Source of the DNA: Halorientalis marina
GTDB lineage: Archaea; Halobacteriota; Halobacteria; Halobacteriales; Haloarculaceae
Length of the DNA: 64,000 bases
Assembly (NCBI RefSeq): GCF_023028345.1
Contig: NZ_CP095487.1
Location: forward strand, 1,178,001 to 1,242,000
Reading direction: 5' to 3'
The notes under the pieces were generated by a model. That model searched no databases. It was not told the origin of the DNA and saw only the letters and a list, made by a program, of their open reading frames with translations. The translations under genes were made by a program, and so were the position numbers. Of this stretch, positions 51,412-59,916 are shown in pieces. Numbering within the stretch: position 1 is the stretch's first letter; the number at the start of each line of letters is the position of its first letter.

Positions 51412-51996
51412 CTACCGCCGCCAGTCCGCCGCGCGGAATGCGTTTTCGGGTTGCATCCGCTCGGGCGGGTCGGCGAACCACGCCGCGCCGTTGAGTTCGC
51501 CGGGCTGGATGGTCAGGTGCCCGCCCTCGTAGGTCCCGTCGAAGAACGTCCACAGCGAGTGGAGCCGTTCGTCGTGGTCGCCCTCGGAGACAGTCACCCG
51601 CCGGCAGACGAGGAACGGCCGCGTGACCGAACAGTCGATGCCGGTCTCCTCGCGGACCTCGCGGACGGCCGCCTCCTCGCAGTTCTCCCCGCACTCGCGG
51701 CCGCCGCCGGGGAGTCCCCACCGGCTCGACCCCCGCCCGAGGACCATCAACACGCGCTCCCGGTCGGCCTCGGGGGCCGCGAGACCGTCGCTCGGCGGCG
51801 GTGCCGCCGACGGCTCCCGGACCACCCAGACGTAGCTGCCGCCGCTGTATCCCTCCCGGGAGAGGGCGCGGAGGTCGGGAAACACCCCCGCCGGGACCGT
51901 CTCCCGCTCGTCCCGGACCGGCACGTCACCGTATTCCCGCTCGAGTCGGTCGAGCCGTTCGTCGACCTCCGCCCGGTTGATTTCGGCGGCCGGCAT
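51412..51996 (-). CDS. NUDIX hydrolase
   Basis: 194 aa. The Nudix box is complete: GGGRECGENCEEAAVREVREETGI (about residues 116-140). Upstream YVWVVREPSA and VLMVLGRGSSRWGLPGGG match the family's strand before the box. The N-terminal 60 residues are an acidic/helical extension. Hydrolyses a nucleoside diphosphate linked to some moiety; substrate unknown. Confidence 0.87.
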   Translation of the reverse strand: MPAAEINRAEVDERLDRLEREYGDVPVRDERETVPAGVFPDLRALSREGYSGGSYVWVVREPSAAPPPSDGLAAPEADRERVLMVLGRGSSRWGLPGGGRECGENCEEAAVREVREETGIDCSVTRPFLVCRRVTVSEGDHDERLHSLWTFFDGTYEGGHLTIQPGELNGAAWFADPPERMQPENAFRAADWRR

Positions 51997-52082
51997 ACCC
52001 GCCCGTTCTTCCCTCTCGCTGAAATGTTTTCGGAACCGACGGTCTGTCCGCCGTCACCAGCCTCTCGGCCGGTACTCGCGGT

Positions 52083-53027
52083 TCAGGCCGTCAGCGTCTC
52101 GACCATCTCGCTCTCGTTCTCCTCGACGACCGAGAGGTGGTCGAGGTCGGGGTAGACGTGCGTTTCGGCGGTCGGAATCTCGCGGGCGAGGTACAGCCCC
52201 ATCTCCGGCGGGACGAGCACGTCGGCTTTCCCGTACCAGAGGTAGACCGGGACCTCGATGTCGTCGAGGTCGAACCCCCACGGACTCCCGTAGATCGCGG
52301 TCTCCTCGACGAGCGGGTCGAGTCCGTGGTGGCGGCGGGATTCGAGCATACTCGCGTGAATCGTCTGCCCGACCTCGCCGCGCCACAGGTCCTCGTCGGC
52401 CGGCGAGGCGCTGTCGGCCATCTCCTCGAGGAACGCCTCGCGGCCGGCGAGCGCCCGCCGGCCGAGCAGCCACAGACCGAGTTTGCTCACCGGCGCCGTG
52501 AACCGCGCGGCGTAGTACCAGAGCCGGTCCCGCAGGCCGACCGAGGCCATCGGGGCGACGCCGCAGGCGATGCCGGCCCGCTCGACCCGGTCGGGCAGGA
52601 GCGCCGCCGAGACGGCGGCGTACGGGCCACCGCCGGAGATCCCGAGCACCGAGAAGGAGTCGATGTCGAGGGCGTCGGCCACGTCTTCCAGGTCCGCGGG
52701 CCAGTCGGTCAGCCGTCGGTCGGGGTCGGGCGTCGACACGCCGAAGCCCGGCCGCTCGGGCGCGACGACGCGGACGCCCTGCTCGCGGCCCACCTCGTCG
52801 AACAGCGCGCCGAACACTCGCGAGTTCGGGAAGCCGTGGAAGACGAACAGGGGCGTGCCGTCCGGGTCGCCGACCTCGGCGTAGCCGATCTCCCGGCCGT
52901 CGGAGACGGTGACGGTTTCGGGGTTCTCGGCGATCTCCTCGGCGAGTTCGACCATACTCGAGGACGGTGCCGCCGGCTCGCGGGTCTCCGAGACGAACTC
53001 CCGGAGTCGTGCAGTCAGTTCGGCCAT
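52083..53027 (-). CDS. Alpha/beta hydrolase
   Basis: 314 aa. PLFVFHGFPNSRVFGALFDEV (oxyanion), nucleophile elbow VLGISGGGPYAA, acid/His region YLWYGKADVLVPPEMG and YPDLDHLSV. An N-terminal helical segment of about 40 residues precedes the core. Resembles epoxide-hydrolase or haloperoxidase-like esterases. Substrate unknown. Confidence 0.82.
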   Translation of the reverse strand: MAELTARLREFVSETREPAAPSSSMVELAEEIAENPETVTVSDGREIGYAEVGDPDGTPLFVFHGFPNSRVFGALFDEVGREQGVRVVAPERPGFGVSTPDPDRRLTDWPADLEDVADALDIDSFSVLGISGGGPYAAVSAALLPDRVERAGIACGVAPMASVGLRDRLWYYAARFTAPVSKLGLWLLGRRALAGREAFLEEMADSASPADEDLWRGEVGQTIHASMLESRRHHGLDPLVEETAIYGSPWGFDLDDIEVPVYLWYGKADVLVPPEMGLYLAREIPTAETHVYPDLDHLSVVEENESEMVETLTA

Positions 53028-53064
53028 ACGTGGGGACCGTCGCGGCGGGGTAAAAACTCTCCCG

Positions 53065-53487
53065 TCAGTCCCGCGCCCAGGCGACGGCGTCGTCGAGGTC
53101 GCGGACGCTCTCCACCGTCGCGCCCGGAACCTCGACGTTCGATCTCACCGCCATCGCGGTGGTCCCGTCCGACACGAAGCCGATCCGGTCGACGCCGGTG
53201 TACTCGCCGTTTCTCGACCACTCCTCGTCCATGTACTCCTGGGTCTCCGCGGGGAGGGTCGTGTCGTCGCCGAAGACGGCGAGGGTCGCCGTGATGTCGG
53301 CACGCTTCCCCCGCTCCCGGTAGTGGTCGCTTGCCGCTTCGAGGTCCTCGTCGGTGTATCCCTGCCAGCCCTGCATGAACCAGATGCCGACGGTCCCTCG
53401 CTTCTCGAACTCCCATTCGGACGCGTCCGGGCCCGGGACGCTGTCCTTGGATTCGGACGGGGCCGTCTGGGCGGACTGGCCGATCAT
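53065..53487 (-). CDS. Conserved protein of unknown function
   Basis: 140 aa, acidic. MIGQSAQTAPSESKDSVPG, then FEKRGTVGIWFMQGWQGYTDEDLEAASDHYRERGKRADITATLAVFGDD and TVESVRDLDDAVAWARD. Compact alpha/beta look, no signal. No family recognised. Lies between a hydrolase and the reductase gene on the same strand. Confidence 0.6.
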   Translation of the reverse strand: MIGQSAQTAPSESKDSVPGPDASEWEFEKRGTVGIWFMQGWQGYTDEDLEAASDHYRERGKRADITATLAVFGDDTTLPAETQEYMDEEWSRNGEYTGVDRIGFVSDGTTAMAVRSNVEVPGATVESVRDLDDAVAWARD

Positions 53488-53535
53488 AACTGTCTCACCG
53501 ATTACGGCGCTTCGAAACGGGTGGGGGTCGGTCCC

Positions 53536-54177
53536 TCAGCCGAAGTTCTCGACTTTCGCCCCGTCGGGGTCGCCGCCGGCGGCCTCGATGGCGCCCGTGG
53601 CGGCATCGAGGAAGTCAGCGAAGCCGTAGACGAAGACCTGTTCCCCGTCGCTGCCGGTCACCACGTCGCCAACGGCGTCGGCCATGTCGTCGTCCGCGTC
53701 GAGGACGTGGACGGTCGCGCCGTCGGCATCGAGGGTGTCGAGGTCCGCCTCGTGCAGCGGCGTCTCGTCGCGGTAGACGACGGCCGCCTCGCCGCCGTCG
53801 TTCAGGGCGCGGCGCGCGATGCCGATGGCGGGGCCGACGCCGGGCCCGCCGGCGAGGACGACGACGCGGGGGTCGTCCTCGTAGTAGGCGTTGCCGTAGG
53901 GACCGGACATGGTGAGGGTGTCGCCGGCCGAGAGGTCGGCGAGCAGGGGGCCGAGCGTCCCGTCGGGGTCGATCTCGACGGTCACGTCGAACGTCTCGGC
54001 CACGTTCGGCGAGGAGATGGTGTAGAAGCGGGACTCGTGTTCGCCGTCGACCTCGGTGCCGAGTTTGACGAACTGCCCGGGGCGTGCGTCGAAGCCCTCG
54101 GGGGACTCGAACGCGATGGCGATGGCGTCGGGACCGACCGACCGTACGGAAGCGACGGTCACTGTCACGTCTTCCAT
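53536..54177 (-). CDS. FAD/NAD(P)-binding ferredoxin-reductase-like protein
   Basis: 213 aa from ATG 54177 (MEDVTVTVASVRSV). FNR-family pattern: RPGQFVKLGT and RFYTISS (flavin), GPYGNAYYEDD, then VVLAGGPGVGPAIGIARRAL (pyridine nucleotide) and FVYGFADFLDAATGAI (C-terminal strand). Transfers electrons between NAD(P)H and ferredoxin or flavodoxin. Divergent from the 2-oxoacid:ferredoxin oxidoreductase with a 96-base gap, which fits a role in re-oxidising its ferredoxin (inference). Confidence 0.85.
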   Translation of the reverse strand: MEDVTVTVASVRSVGPDAIAIAFESPEGFDARPGQFVKLGTEVDGEHESRFYTISSPNVAETFDVTVEIDPDGTLGPLLADLSAGDTLTMSGPYGNAYYEDDPRVVVLAGGPGVGPAIGIARRALNDGGEAAVVYRDETPLHEADLDTLDADGATVHVLDADDDMADAVGDVVTGSDGEQVFVYGFADFLDAATGAIEAAGGDPDGAKVENFG

Positions 54178-54273
54178 GCGGTCGCATCGAGTTCCCGGCG
54201 AAAACACCTTTCGTTTCTGGAAAAACCCCATGCAGAAGGCTTTTGCTCCGCGGGTGGGAAGCGAGTAGCTAGT

Positions 54274-56040
54274 ATGCCCGAGGACCTGAACTGGGCTATC
54301 GGTGGTGAGGCTGGCGACGGGATCGACTCTACGGGCAAGATTTTCGCGCAGGCTCTGTCCCGTGCCGGTCGTCACGTCTTCACCTCGAAGGACTTCGCGT
54401 CGCGTATCCGCGGTGGGTACACGGCGTACAAAGTACGAACGTCAGTGAACCGTGTCGAGAGCGTCGTCGACAGGCTCGACGTCCTGATCGCCCTCACGGA
54501 GCGGACGATCCACGAGAACATGGACGAACTCCACGAGGGGAGCGTCATCATCTACGACGGCGAACGGACGACGATGCAGGACGTCGAGATCCCGGAGGGG
54601 ATGATCGGCCTCGACGTCCCGCTGAAATCACTCGCCGAGGACGCCGGTGGCGCCATCATGCGCAACATCGTCGCGCTGGGTGCCGCCTGCGAGGTGGCCG
54701 AGTTCCCCATCGAGAACCTCGACGAGTCGCTCGAAAAGCGCTTCAAGGACAAGGGACAGGCCATCGTCGACAACAACCAGAAGGCAGCCCGCATGGGGCA
54801 GGAGTACGTCGCCGAGGAGACCGACCACGAGTTCGACTACGAGCTGGAGACGACCGACGAGGACTACGTCCTGCTGAACGGTAACGAGGCGCTCGGCATG
54901 GGGGCACTCGTCGCCGGCTGTCGGTTCTACGCCGGCTACCCGATCACCCCGGCGACCTCCATCATGGAGTATCTCACTGGCCGACTCGACAAGTACGGCG
55001 GCAAAGTCGTCCAGGCCGAGGACGAACTCGCCGCCATCAACATGGCCCTCGGCGCGGCCCGGGGCGGCGCTCGCGCCATGACCGCCACCTCCGGTGCCGG
55101 GATCGACCTCATGACCGAGACGTTCGGGCTGGTCGCCACCAGCGAGACGCCGCTCGTCATCACCGACGTACAACGCTCGGGTCCCTCGACCGGGATGCCG
55201 ACCAAGCAGGAACAGGGCGACCTGAATCAGCTGCTCTACGGCGGCCACGGCGAGGTCCCCCGCTTCGTCGTCGCGCCGACCAACATCTCGGAGTGTTTCT
55301 GGAAGACGATCGAGGCGTTCAACCTCGCGGAGAAGTACCAGACGCCGGTCTTCCTCGTCTCCGACCTCGCGATGTCCGTCACGGAACAGACGTTCCCGCC
55401 GGAGACGTTCGACATGGATCAGGTGGAGGTCGACCGTGGGAAAGTCGTCGACGAGAGCGAGATCGAGTCCTGGCTCGACGAGCAGGGCCGGTTCCAGCCC
55501 CACTTCGCCGCCGCCGACGGCGTCAGTCCCCGCGCGATCCCCGGGACCGAGGACGGCGCCCACATGACGACGGGGCTCGAGCACGACGGTCTCGGCCGTC
55601 GGACCGAGGACGAGGAGGTCCGCGTCGAGCAGGTCGAGAAACGCCAGCAGAAAGTCGACACTGCCCGCGAAGCGGAGGACTGGGGGTACCGCGAGTTCGG
55701 CGACCCCGACGCGGACACGCTCGTCCTCTCGTGGGGGTCGAACGAGGGTGCGATGCGGGAAGCCCTCGAGCTTCTCGACGAGGAGGGAACCGACGTGCGT
55801 TTCATCTCGGTGCCGTACATCTTCCCCCGGCCCGACTTGTCCGAGGAGATCGAAGCGGCGGAGGACGTGATCGTCGTCGAGTGTAACGCCACCGGCCAGT
55901 TCGCCGACGTGCTCGAACACGACACGCTCACTCGCGTCAAGCGGATCAACAAATACACCGGCGTGCGATTCAAGGCCGACGAACTCGCAAAGGCAGTCGA
56001 GGAGAAACTCGCGGAACCAACCGAAGTGGAGGCAGAATAA
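54274..56040 (+). CDS. korA: 2-oxoacid:ferredoxin oxidoreductase, fused gamma-alpha subunit
   Basis: 588 aa from ATG 54274 (MPEDLNWAIGGEAGDGID). Residues 1-190 are the gamma domain (AGDGIDSTGKIFAQALSRAGRHVFTSKDFASRIRGGYTAYKVR). The rest is alpha: GNEALGMGALVAGCRFYAGYPITPATSIMEYL (thiamine site), ATSGAGIDLMTETFGL, DVQRSGPSTGMPTKQEQGDL. With KorB it converts 2-oxoglutarate or pyruvate to acyl-CoA, reducing ferredoxin, the haloarchaeal substitute for dehydrogenase complexes. The KorB layout suggests a 2-oxoglutarate enzyme, but pyruvate cannot be excluded. An upstream open frame from 52909 is a shadow. Confidence 0.93.
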   Translation: MPEDLNWAIGGEAGDGIDSTGKIFAQALSRAGRHVFTSKDFASRIRGGYTAYKVRTSVNRVESVVDRLDVLIALTERTIHENMDELHEGSVIIYDGERTTMQDVEIPEGMIGLDVPLKSLAEDAGGAIMRNIVALGAACEVAEFPIENLDESLEKRFKDKGQAIVDNNQKAARMGQEYVAEETDHEFDYELETTDEDYVLLNGNEALGMGALVAGCRFYAGYPITPATSIMEYLTGRLDKYGGKVVQAEDELAAINMALGAARGGARAMTATSGAGIDLMTETFGLVATSETPLVITDVQRSGPSTGMPTKQEQGDLNQLLYGGHGEVPRFVVAPTNISECFWKTIEAFNLAEKYQTPVFLVSDLAMSVTEQTFPPETFDMDQVEVDRGKVVDESEIESWLDEQGRFQPHFAAADGVSPRAIPGTEDGAHMTTGLEHDGLGRRTEDEEVRVEQVEKRQQKVDTAREAEDWGYREFGDPDADTLVLSWGSNEGAMREALELLDEEGTDVRFISVPYIFPRPDLSEEIEAAEDVIVVECNATGQFADVLEHDTLTRVKRINKYTGVRFKADELAKAVEEKLAEPTEVEAE

Positions 56041-56904
56041 ATGAGCTCAGACGTTCGATTCACGGACTTCAAATCCGACAAGCAACCGACCTGGTGTCCC
56101 GGCTGCGGTGACTTCGGGACGATGAACGGCATGATGAAAGCCCTGGCGAACACCGGCAACGACCCCGACAACACGTTCGTGGTCGCCGGTATCGGCTGTT
56201 CAGGGAAGATCGGCACCTACATGCACAGCTACGCGCTCCACGGTGTCCACGGTCGCGCCCTGCCCGTGGGCATCGGGACGAAGTTGGCAAACCCCAACCT
56301 CGAAGTGATGGTCGCCGGCGGCGACGGCGACGGCTACTCCATCGGGGCCGGCCACTTCATCCACGCCGTTCGCCGGAACGTCGACATGTCCTACGTCGTC
56401 ATGGACAACCGCATCTACGGGCTGACGAAGGGGCAGGCTTCCCCGACCAGTCGCGAGGACTTCGAGACGTCGACCTCGCCGGACGGGCCGAAACAGCCGC
56501 CAGTGAATCCGCTCGCGCTGGCGCTGGCGGCCGGCGGCACCTTCATCGCCCAGTCGTTCAGTTCGGACAGCCAGCGCCACACCGAGATCGTCAAGCAGGC
56601 CATCGAGCACGACGGGTTCGGCTTCGTCAACGTCTACAGCCCGTGTGTGACGTTCAACGACGTCGACACCTACGACTACTTCCGGGACACCATCGTCGAC
56701 CTGGAAGAGACCGACCACGACCCGACCGACTACGACGACGCGAAGTCGGCTATCCTCGACGCCGACAAGGAGTACCAGGGCGTCATCTACCAGGACGAGG
56801 GGTCGGTTCCGTGGGAAGAGCGGGAGGGCCTCACCGAACCGATGTCCGACATCCCCGACGGCGCGCCCGACGACGCGATGGACCTCGTCCGAGAGTTCTA
56901 CTAA
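56041..56904 (+). CDS. korB: 2-oxoacid:ferredoxin oxidoreductase, beta subunit
   Basis: 287 aa, begins at the base after the korA stop. 4Fe-4S ligands lie in CPGCGDFG, AGIGCSGK and VYSPCVTFN. The Mg-thiamine motif GGDGDGYSIGAGH and MDNRIYGLTKGQASPTS are intact. Completes the two-subunit haloarchaeal enzyme. Confidence 0.94.
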   Translation: MSSDVRFTDFKSDKQPTWCPGCGDFGTMNGMMKALANTGNDPDNTFVVAGIGCSGKIGTYMHSYALHGVHGRALPVGIGTKLANPNLEVMVAGGDGDGYSIGAGHFIHAVRRNVDMSYVVMDNRIYGLTKGQASPTSREDFETSTSPDGPKQPPVNPLALALAAGGTFIAQSFSSDSQRHTEIVKQAIEHDGFGFVNVYSPCVTFNDVDTYDYFRDTIVDLEETDHDPTDYDDAKSAILDADKEYQGVIYQDEGSVPWEEREGLTEPMSDIPDGAPDDAMDLVREFY

Positions 56905-56918
56905 ACGTGGGTGAAAAG

Positions 56919-56945
56919 CCGGACGCTCCCTGCGGTCGCGTCCGG
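56919..56945 (+). terminator. korAB terminator hairpin
   Basis: CCGGACGC/GCGTCCGG, 8-bp stem with an 11-nt loop, 14 bases after the korB stop. Followed by a shorter GAACCGCGCGTCTCCGGCGC hairpin related to the repeats at 18431 and 19983. Confidence 0.55.
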
Positions 56946-57041
56946 TACGACGTACTCGTGACCGAACCGCGCGTCTCCGGCGCGCTCCGTACACCTACCT
57001 CCCGGCAACCGCACCGCGACCGCCACGCCACCGCACCCCGT

Positions 57042-58127
57042 TCAGGCGTTCGCGATGAGCAACTGGAGCGCTTTCGGGAGCGCGATGCTGAGCAACAACT
57101 GTGACCAGATGCTGAACGTCGCCGGGTACTCGCTGGTCGCGTTGACCCGGTCGATCCGCTCGCGGAGGTCCTCGACCTCCTCGCGACAGTCCGCCGGAAT
57201 CTCGTAGGCTTTCACGTCCCACGGGTTCTCGATGTACTCCCGCAGGCGGGCCTCGAGCCGCCGTATCTCCGCACGTTTCTCCCGGTGCATGAACCGGTGG
57301 AGCGTGAACACCGCGAACGCGACGGTGCCGACGGTCAGGACCCAGATTGCAGTGAAGATGACGCCGGCGGCCGCGGAGACCGTCCACGTCGAATCGACGA
57401 ACGGCGCGTAGGTGATGAGCGCGTACCCGACGAGCCCGACGACGATGTAGTAGTACGCTTTCTTGATAAGTTCGCCGAGCGGCCTGAGACCGCCGACACC
57501 CTGTGGGTCGAGGAAGTGTATTCCGACCGTCGACCGTGCGAGCCGCCACGGCGCGAGGAACTCTATCGAGACGTAGACGGTGAAAAACTGGACGACGATA
57601 GGGAGAAAGACGAACGGGAACAGGACGAAGTTGGCGATCATATCCGTGACGCCGAACGCACCCATGTCGAGGACTGCCCGGCCGAGTTGGAGCGGCGCCC
57701 CGACGGCGAACAGCGCCCACGGGAGCCACGTCGGCACGGGGTCGAGCAGCAACTCCGGGTCGTCGGCACGTGCTTCGACTGCCATCTCCGTCATCACCGT
57801 GTCGTACTCGCGATGGAGCGACCGCGCACCGTAGACGGCCGCGAACAGCAGGAACGGCTGGAGCGCGAAGTAGGGGTTCTCCCTGTATATCAACGGGACG
57901 CCGTTGAGCAGGTTGTACGAAATCGTCAGGGCGTTCGACAGGACTATCGTGACGACCGCGTACAGGTACGACGGGGGGAGGTCGCCGGGGACGCGCTCGG
58001 CCAGCCACCCGAACCCAAATAGCCGGGCGAATCGGTCGAGCCAGAGGTCGGTGTCGGTATCGGTCGCTGCCTCTCCTGTGGAGCCGCCGACGGTTCCGTC
58101 CGCCCCGCTATCGATTCCCGTCTCCAT
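57042..58127 (-). CDS. Multi-span membrane protein, unknown
   Basis: 361 aa. Acidic N-terminus (40 residues), then about seven membrane helices (PPSYLYAVVTIVLSNALTISYNLL, FALQPFLLFAAVYGARSL, LPWALFAVGAPLQLG and others). A cytosolic helical stretch (EKRAEIRRLEARLREYIENPW, CREEVEDLRERIDRVNA) and a final helix complete it. No transporter signature. Converges on korB across the hairpin region. Confidence 0.68.
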   Translation of the reverse strand: METGIDSGADGTVGGSTGEAATDTDTDLWLDRFARLFGFGWLAERVPGDLPPSYLYAVVTIVLSNALTISYNLLNGVPLIYRENPYFALQPFLLFAAVYGARSLHREYDTVMTEMAVEARADDPELLLDPVPTWLPWALFAVGAPLQLGRAVLDMGAFGVTDMIANFVLFPFVFLPIVVQFFTVYVSIEFLAPWRLARSTVGIHFLDPQGVGGLRPLGELIKKAYYYIVVGLVGYALITYAPFVDSTWTVSAAAGVIFTAIWVLTVGTVAFAVFTLHRFMHREKRAEIRRLEARLREYIENPWDVKAYEIPADCREEVEDLRERIDRVNATSEYPATFSIWSQLLLSIALPKALQLLIANA

Positions 58128-58231
58128 GCCCCGATTTTCGCGACCACCCTGTCAAAAAACTTCGACGGTTTCGCTCCCCGAAACGCCCCTGGCGTCGGCG
58201 TTTTGCCGGTGACGGCTCGGGGTCGATTCCG

Positions 58232-58666
58232 CTACAATTCCTTTTGCATCTCGACGTGGGGGATACCCGCGTCCTCGAACTCGTCGCTCACCGTCTCGTA
58301 GTCGAGCCGCCGGTAGAACCCCTCGACGTGCGTCTGGGCGTGGAGGACGAGCGTGTCGAGGCCCCGGTCGCGCGCGGTTTCCTCGACGGTCGCCATGACC
58401 CTGCGTCCCCACCCCTCGCCGCGGCGGGACTCGCGGATGGCGACGCGCTCGACCTTCCCGGTCTCCGGTTCGACGTCCCGCAGGCGGGCCGCGCCGATGG
58501 CCTCGCCGTCGTCGGTGGCGACGAAGTGGACGGCCTCGTCGTCCTGTCCGTCCCGCTCACGGGCCTCGGGGACGCCCTGTCCGTCGACGAAGACGGCGTG
58601 CCGGACGGCGAAGGCGTCGGCGCGCTCGGCCTCGGTATCGGCGACGCGGACGCCACTCGCTGTCAT
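58232..58666 (-). CDS. GNAT N-acetyltransferase
   Basis: 144 aa. VFVDGQGVPEARERDGQDDEAVHFVAT, VERVAIRESRRGEGWGRRVMATVEETARDRG (acetyl-CoA pyrophosphate loop) and FYRRLDYETVSDEFEDAGIPHVEMQKEL: a complete small GNAT of the ElaA/YjcF look. Acts on an unidentified amine. Confidence 0.85.
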   Translation of the reverse strand: MTASGVRVADTEAERADAFAVRHAVFVDGQGVPEARERDGQDDEAVHFVATDDGEAIGAARLRDVEPETGKVERVAIRESRRGEGWGRRVMATVEETARDRGLDTLVLHAQTHVEGFYRRLDYETVSDEFEDAGIPHVEMQKEL

Positions 58667-58705
58667 CGTCCCGTCGAAGGGCCGCCGGGCGAATAAGTCC
58701 CGCGT

Positions 58706-59668
58706 TCAGGCCCGGTGAATCTGCTCGACGACTTCCTCGACCCCCTCGTAGGTGTAGTCGACGATGCCCTCCATGTTCAGGAAGCCGTGGATCATCGTCT
58801 CGTGGTTGCTGTACTCGACGTCGACGCCGGCCTCGGCGAGGCGGGCCGCGTAGGCGTGGCCCTCGTCGCGGAGCGGGTCGAAGCCACAGGTCGTGACGTA
58901 GGCCGGCGGCGTCTCCGCGAGGGCGTCCTGGCGGGCGTTCATCGGGAACGCCCACGGGTGGTGGGCGTCGAGTTCGTCCTCGATGTAGTGCTGGACGAAC
59001 CACAGCATGTCCCGCGCGCTGAGGAAGAAGCCGTCGCCGTTCTCCGACCGGGAGGGCATCGGCTCCATGTAGGTCGTCGCGGGGTAGAGCAAGAGTTGGC
59101 GGTCGATGTCGGGCATGCCGCGCTCGGCGGCCATCAGCGAGACCGTCGCGGCGAGATTGCCGCCGGCGCTGTCCCCGGCGACGACGAGGCGGTCGGGGTC
59201 GCCCCCGAAGTCCGCGGCATTGCGCTCCGCCCACTGGGTACCGGCGTAGCAGTCCTTGAGCGCGGCCGGCCAGGGGTGTTCCGGCGCGAGGCGGTAGTCG
59301 ATGGAGACGACGACTGCCTCGGCGCGGTCACAGAGCAGGCGACACAGGTTGTCGTGGGTGTCCATGTCGCCGAGGACGAACCCGCCGCCGTGGAAGAAGG
59401 CGACGGTTGGAAACGGCCCCTCGCCCTCGGGCGCGTAGACGCGGGCAGGGATCGGGTCCTGCCCGTCCTCGAGCCCCGGGACCGACACGTCCTCGACCGT
59501 GTCGACGTCGACGGGATCGCCGGCAGCGAGGTCGACCATGATCTCCAACTGGCCGCGGGCCTCCGCGACGGTGTCCGCCGACAGCGTGACGTCGTAGTCG
59601 TTGAGCAGGTCGAGCATGTTCTCGACGTGCCCGTCCAGTTCCCCCCGAACCGGCTGGTCCTCGAACAT
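58706..59668 (-). CDS. HSL-family alpha/beta hydrolase (esterase/lipase)
   Basis: 320 aa from ATG 59668 (MFEDQPVRGELDGHVENML). HSL landmarks: oxyanion VAFFHGGGFVLGD, nucleophile VAGDSAGGNLAAT, Asp in CGFDPLRDEG and His in NHETMIHGF. Cytosolic esterase for short acyl esters. The longer frame to 59914 would run into the divergent lipid-reductase promoter, so the shorter start is preferred. Confidence 0.87.
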   Translation of the reverse strand: MFEDQPVRGELDGHVENMLDLLNDYDVTLSADTVAEARGQLEIMVDLAAGDPVDVDTVEDVSVPGLEDGQDPIPARVYAPEGEGPFPTVAFFHGGGFVLGDMDTHDNLCRLLCDRAEAVVVSIDYRLAPEHPWPAALKDCYAGTQWAERNAADFGGDPDRLVVAGDSAGGNLAATVSLMAAERGMPDIDRQLLLYPATTYMEPMPSRSENGDGFFLSARDMLWFVQHYIEDELDAHHPWAFPMNARQDALAETPPAYVTTCGFDPLRDEGHAYAARLAEAGVDVEYSNHETMIHGFLNMEGIVDYTYEGVEEVVEQIHRA

Positions 59669-59916
59669 ACCCGCGATATGTTCCGAGACCACAATTAATC
59701 TTTCACCCCTGATCCGAGGTGTAATTTCAGCGCCAGGGCCGCTCTCCGGGGTTTGGGGCAGAACTGTCCAAGATACGTTCTTTTTTATGAGATGGGCATC
59801 AATTACTCGTTCGATGACTGCGCAGTTCGACGCCCGCCCCGAGGGTGACGACACGGGGACGGACGCCACGTCGACCGGTTCGGCCGTGACGTCCGCTGCT
59901 GCCCTGCTCGACACGC

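Noticed and set aside
52909..54273. Long upstream extension of the korA frame (over 1000 codons in total)
   Set aside because: The upstream part is antisense to the hydrolase, the small protein and the reductase. The family N-terminus starts at 54274.
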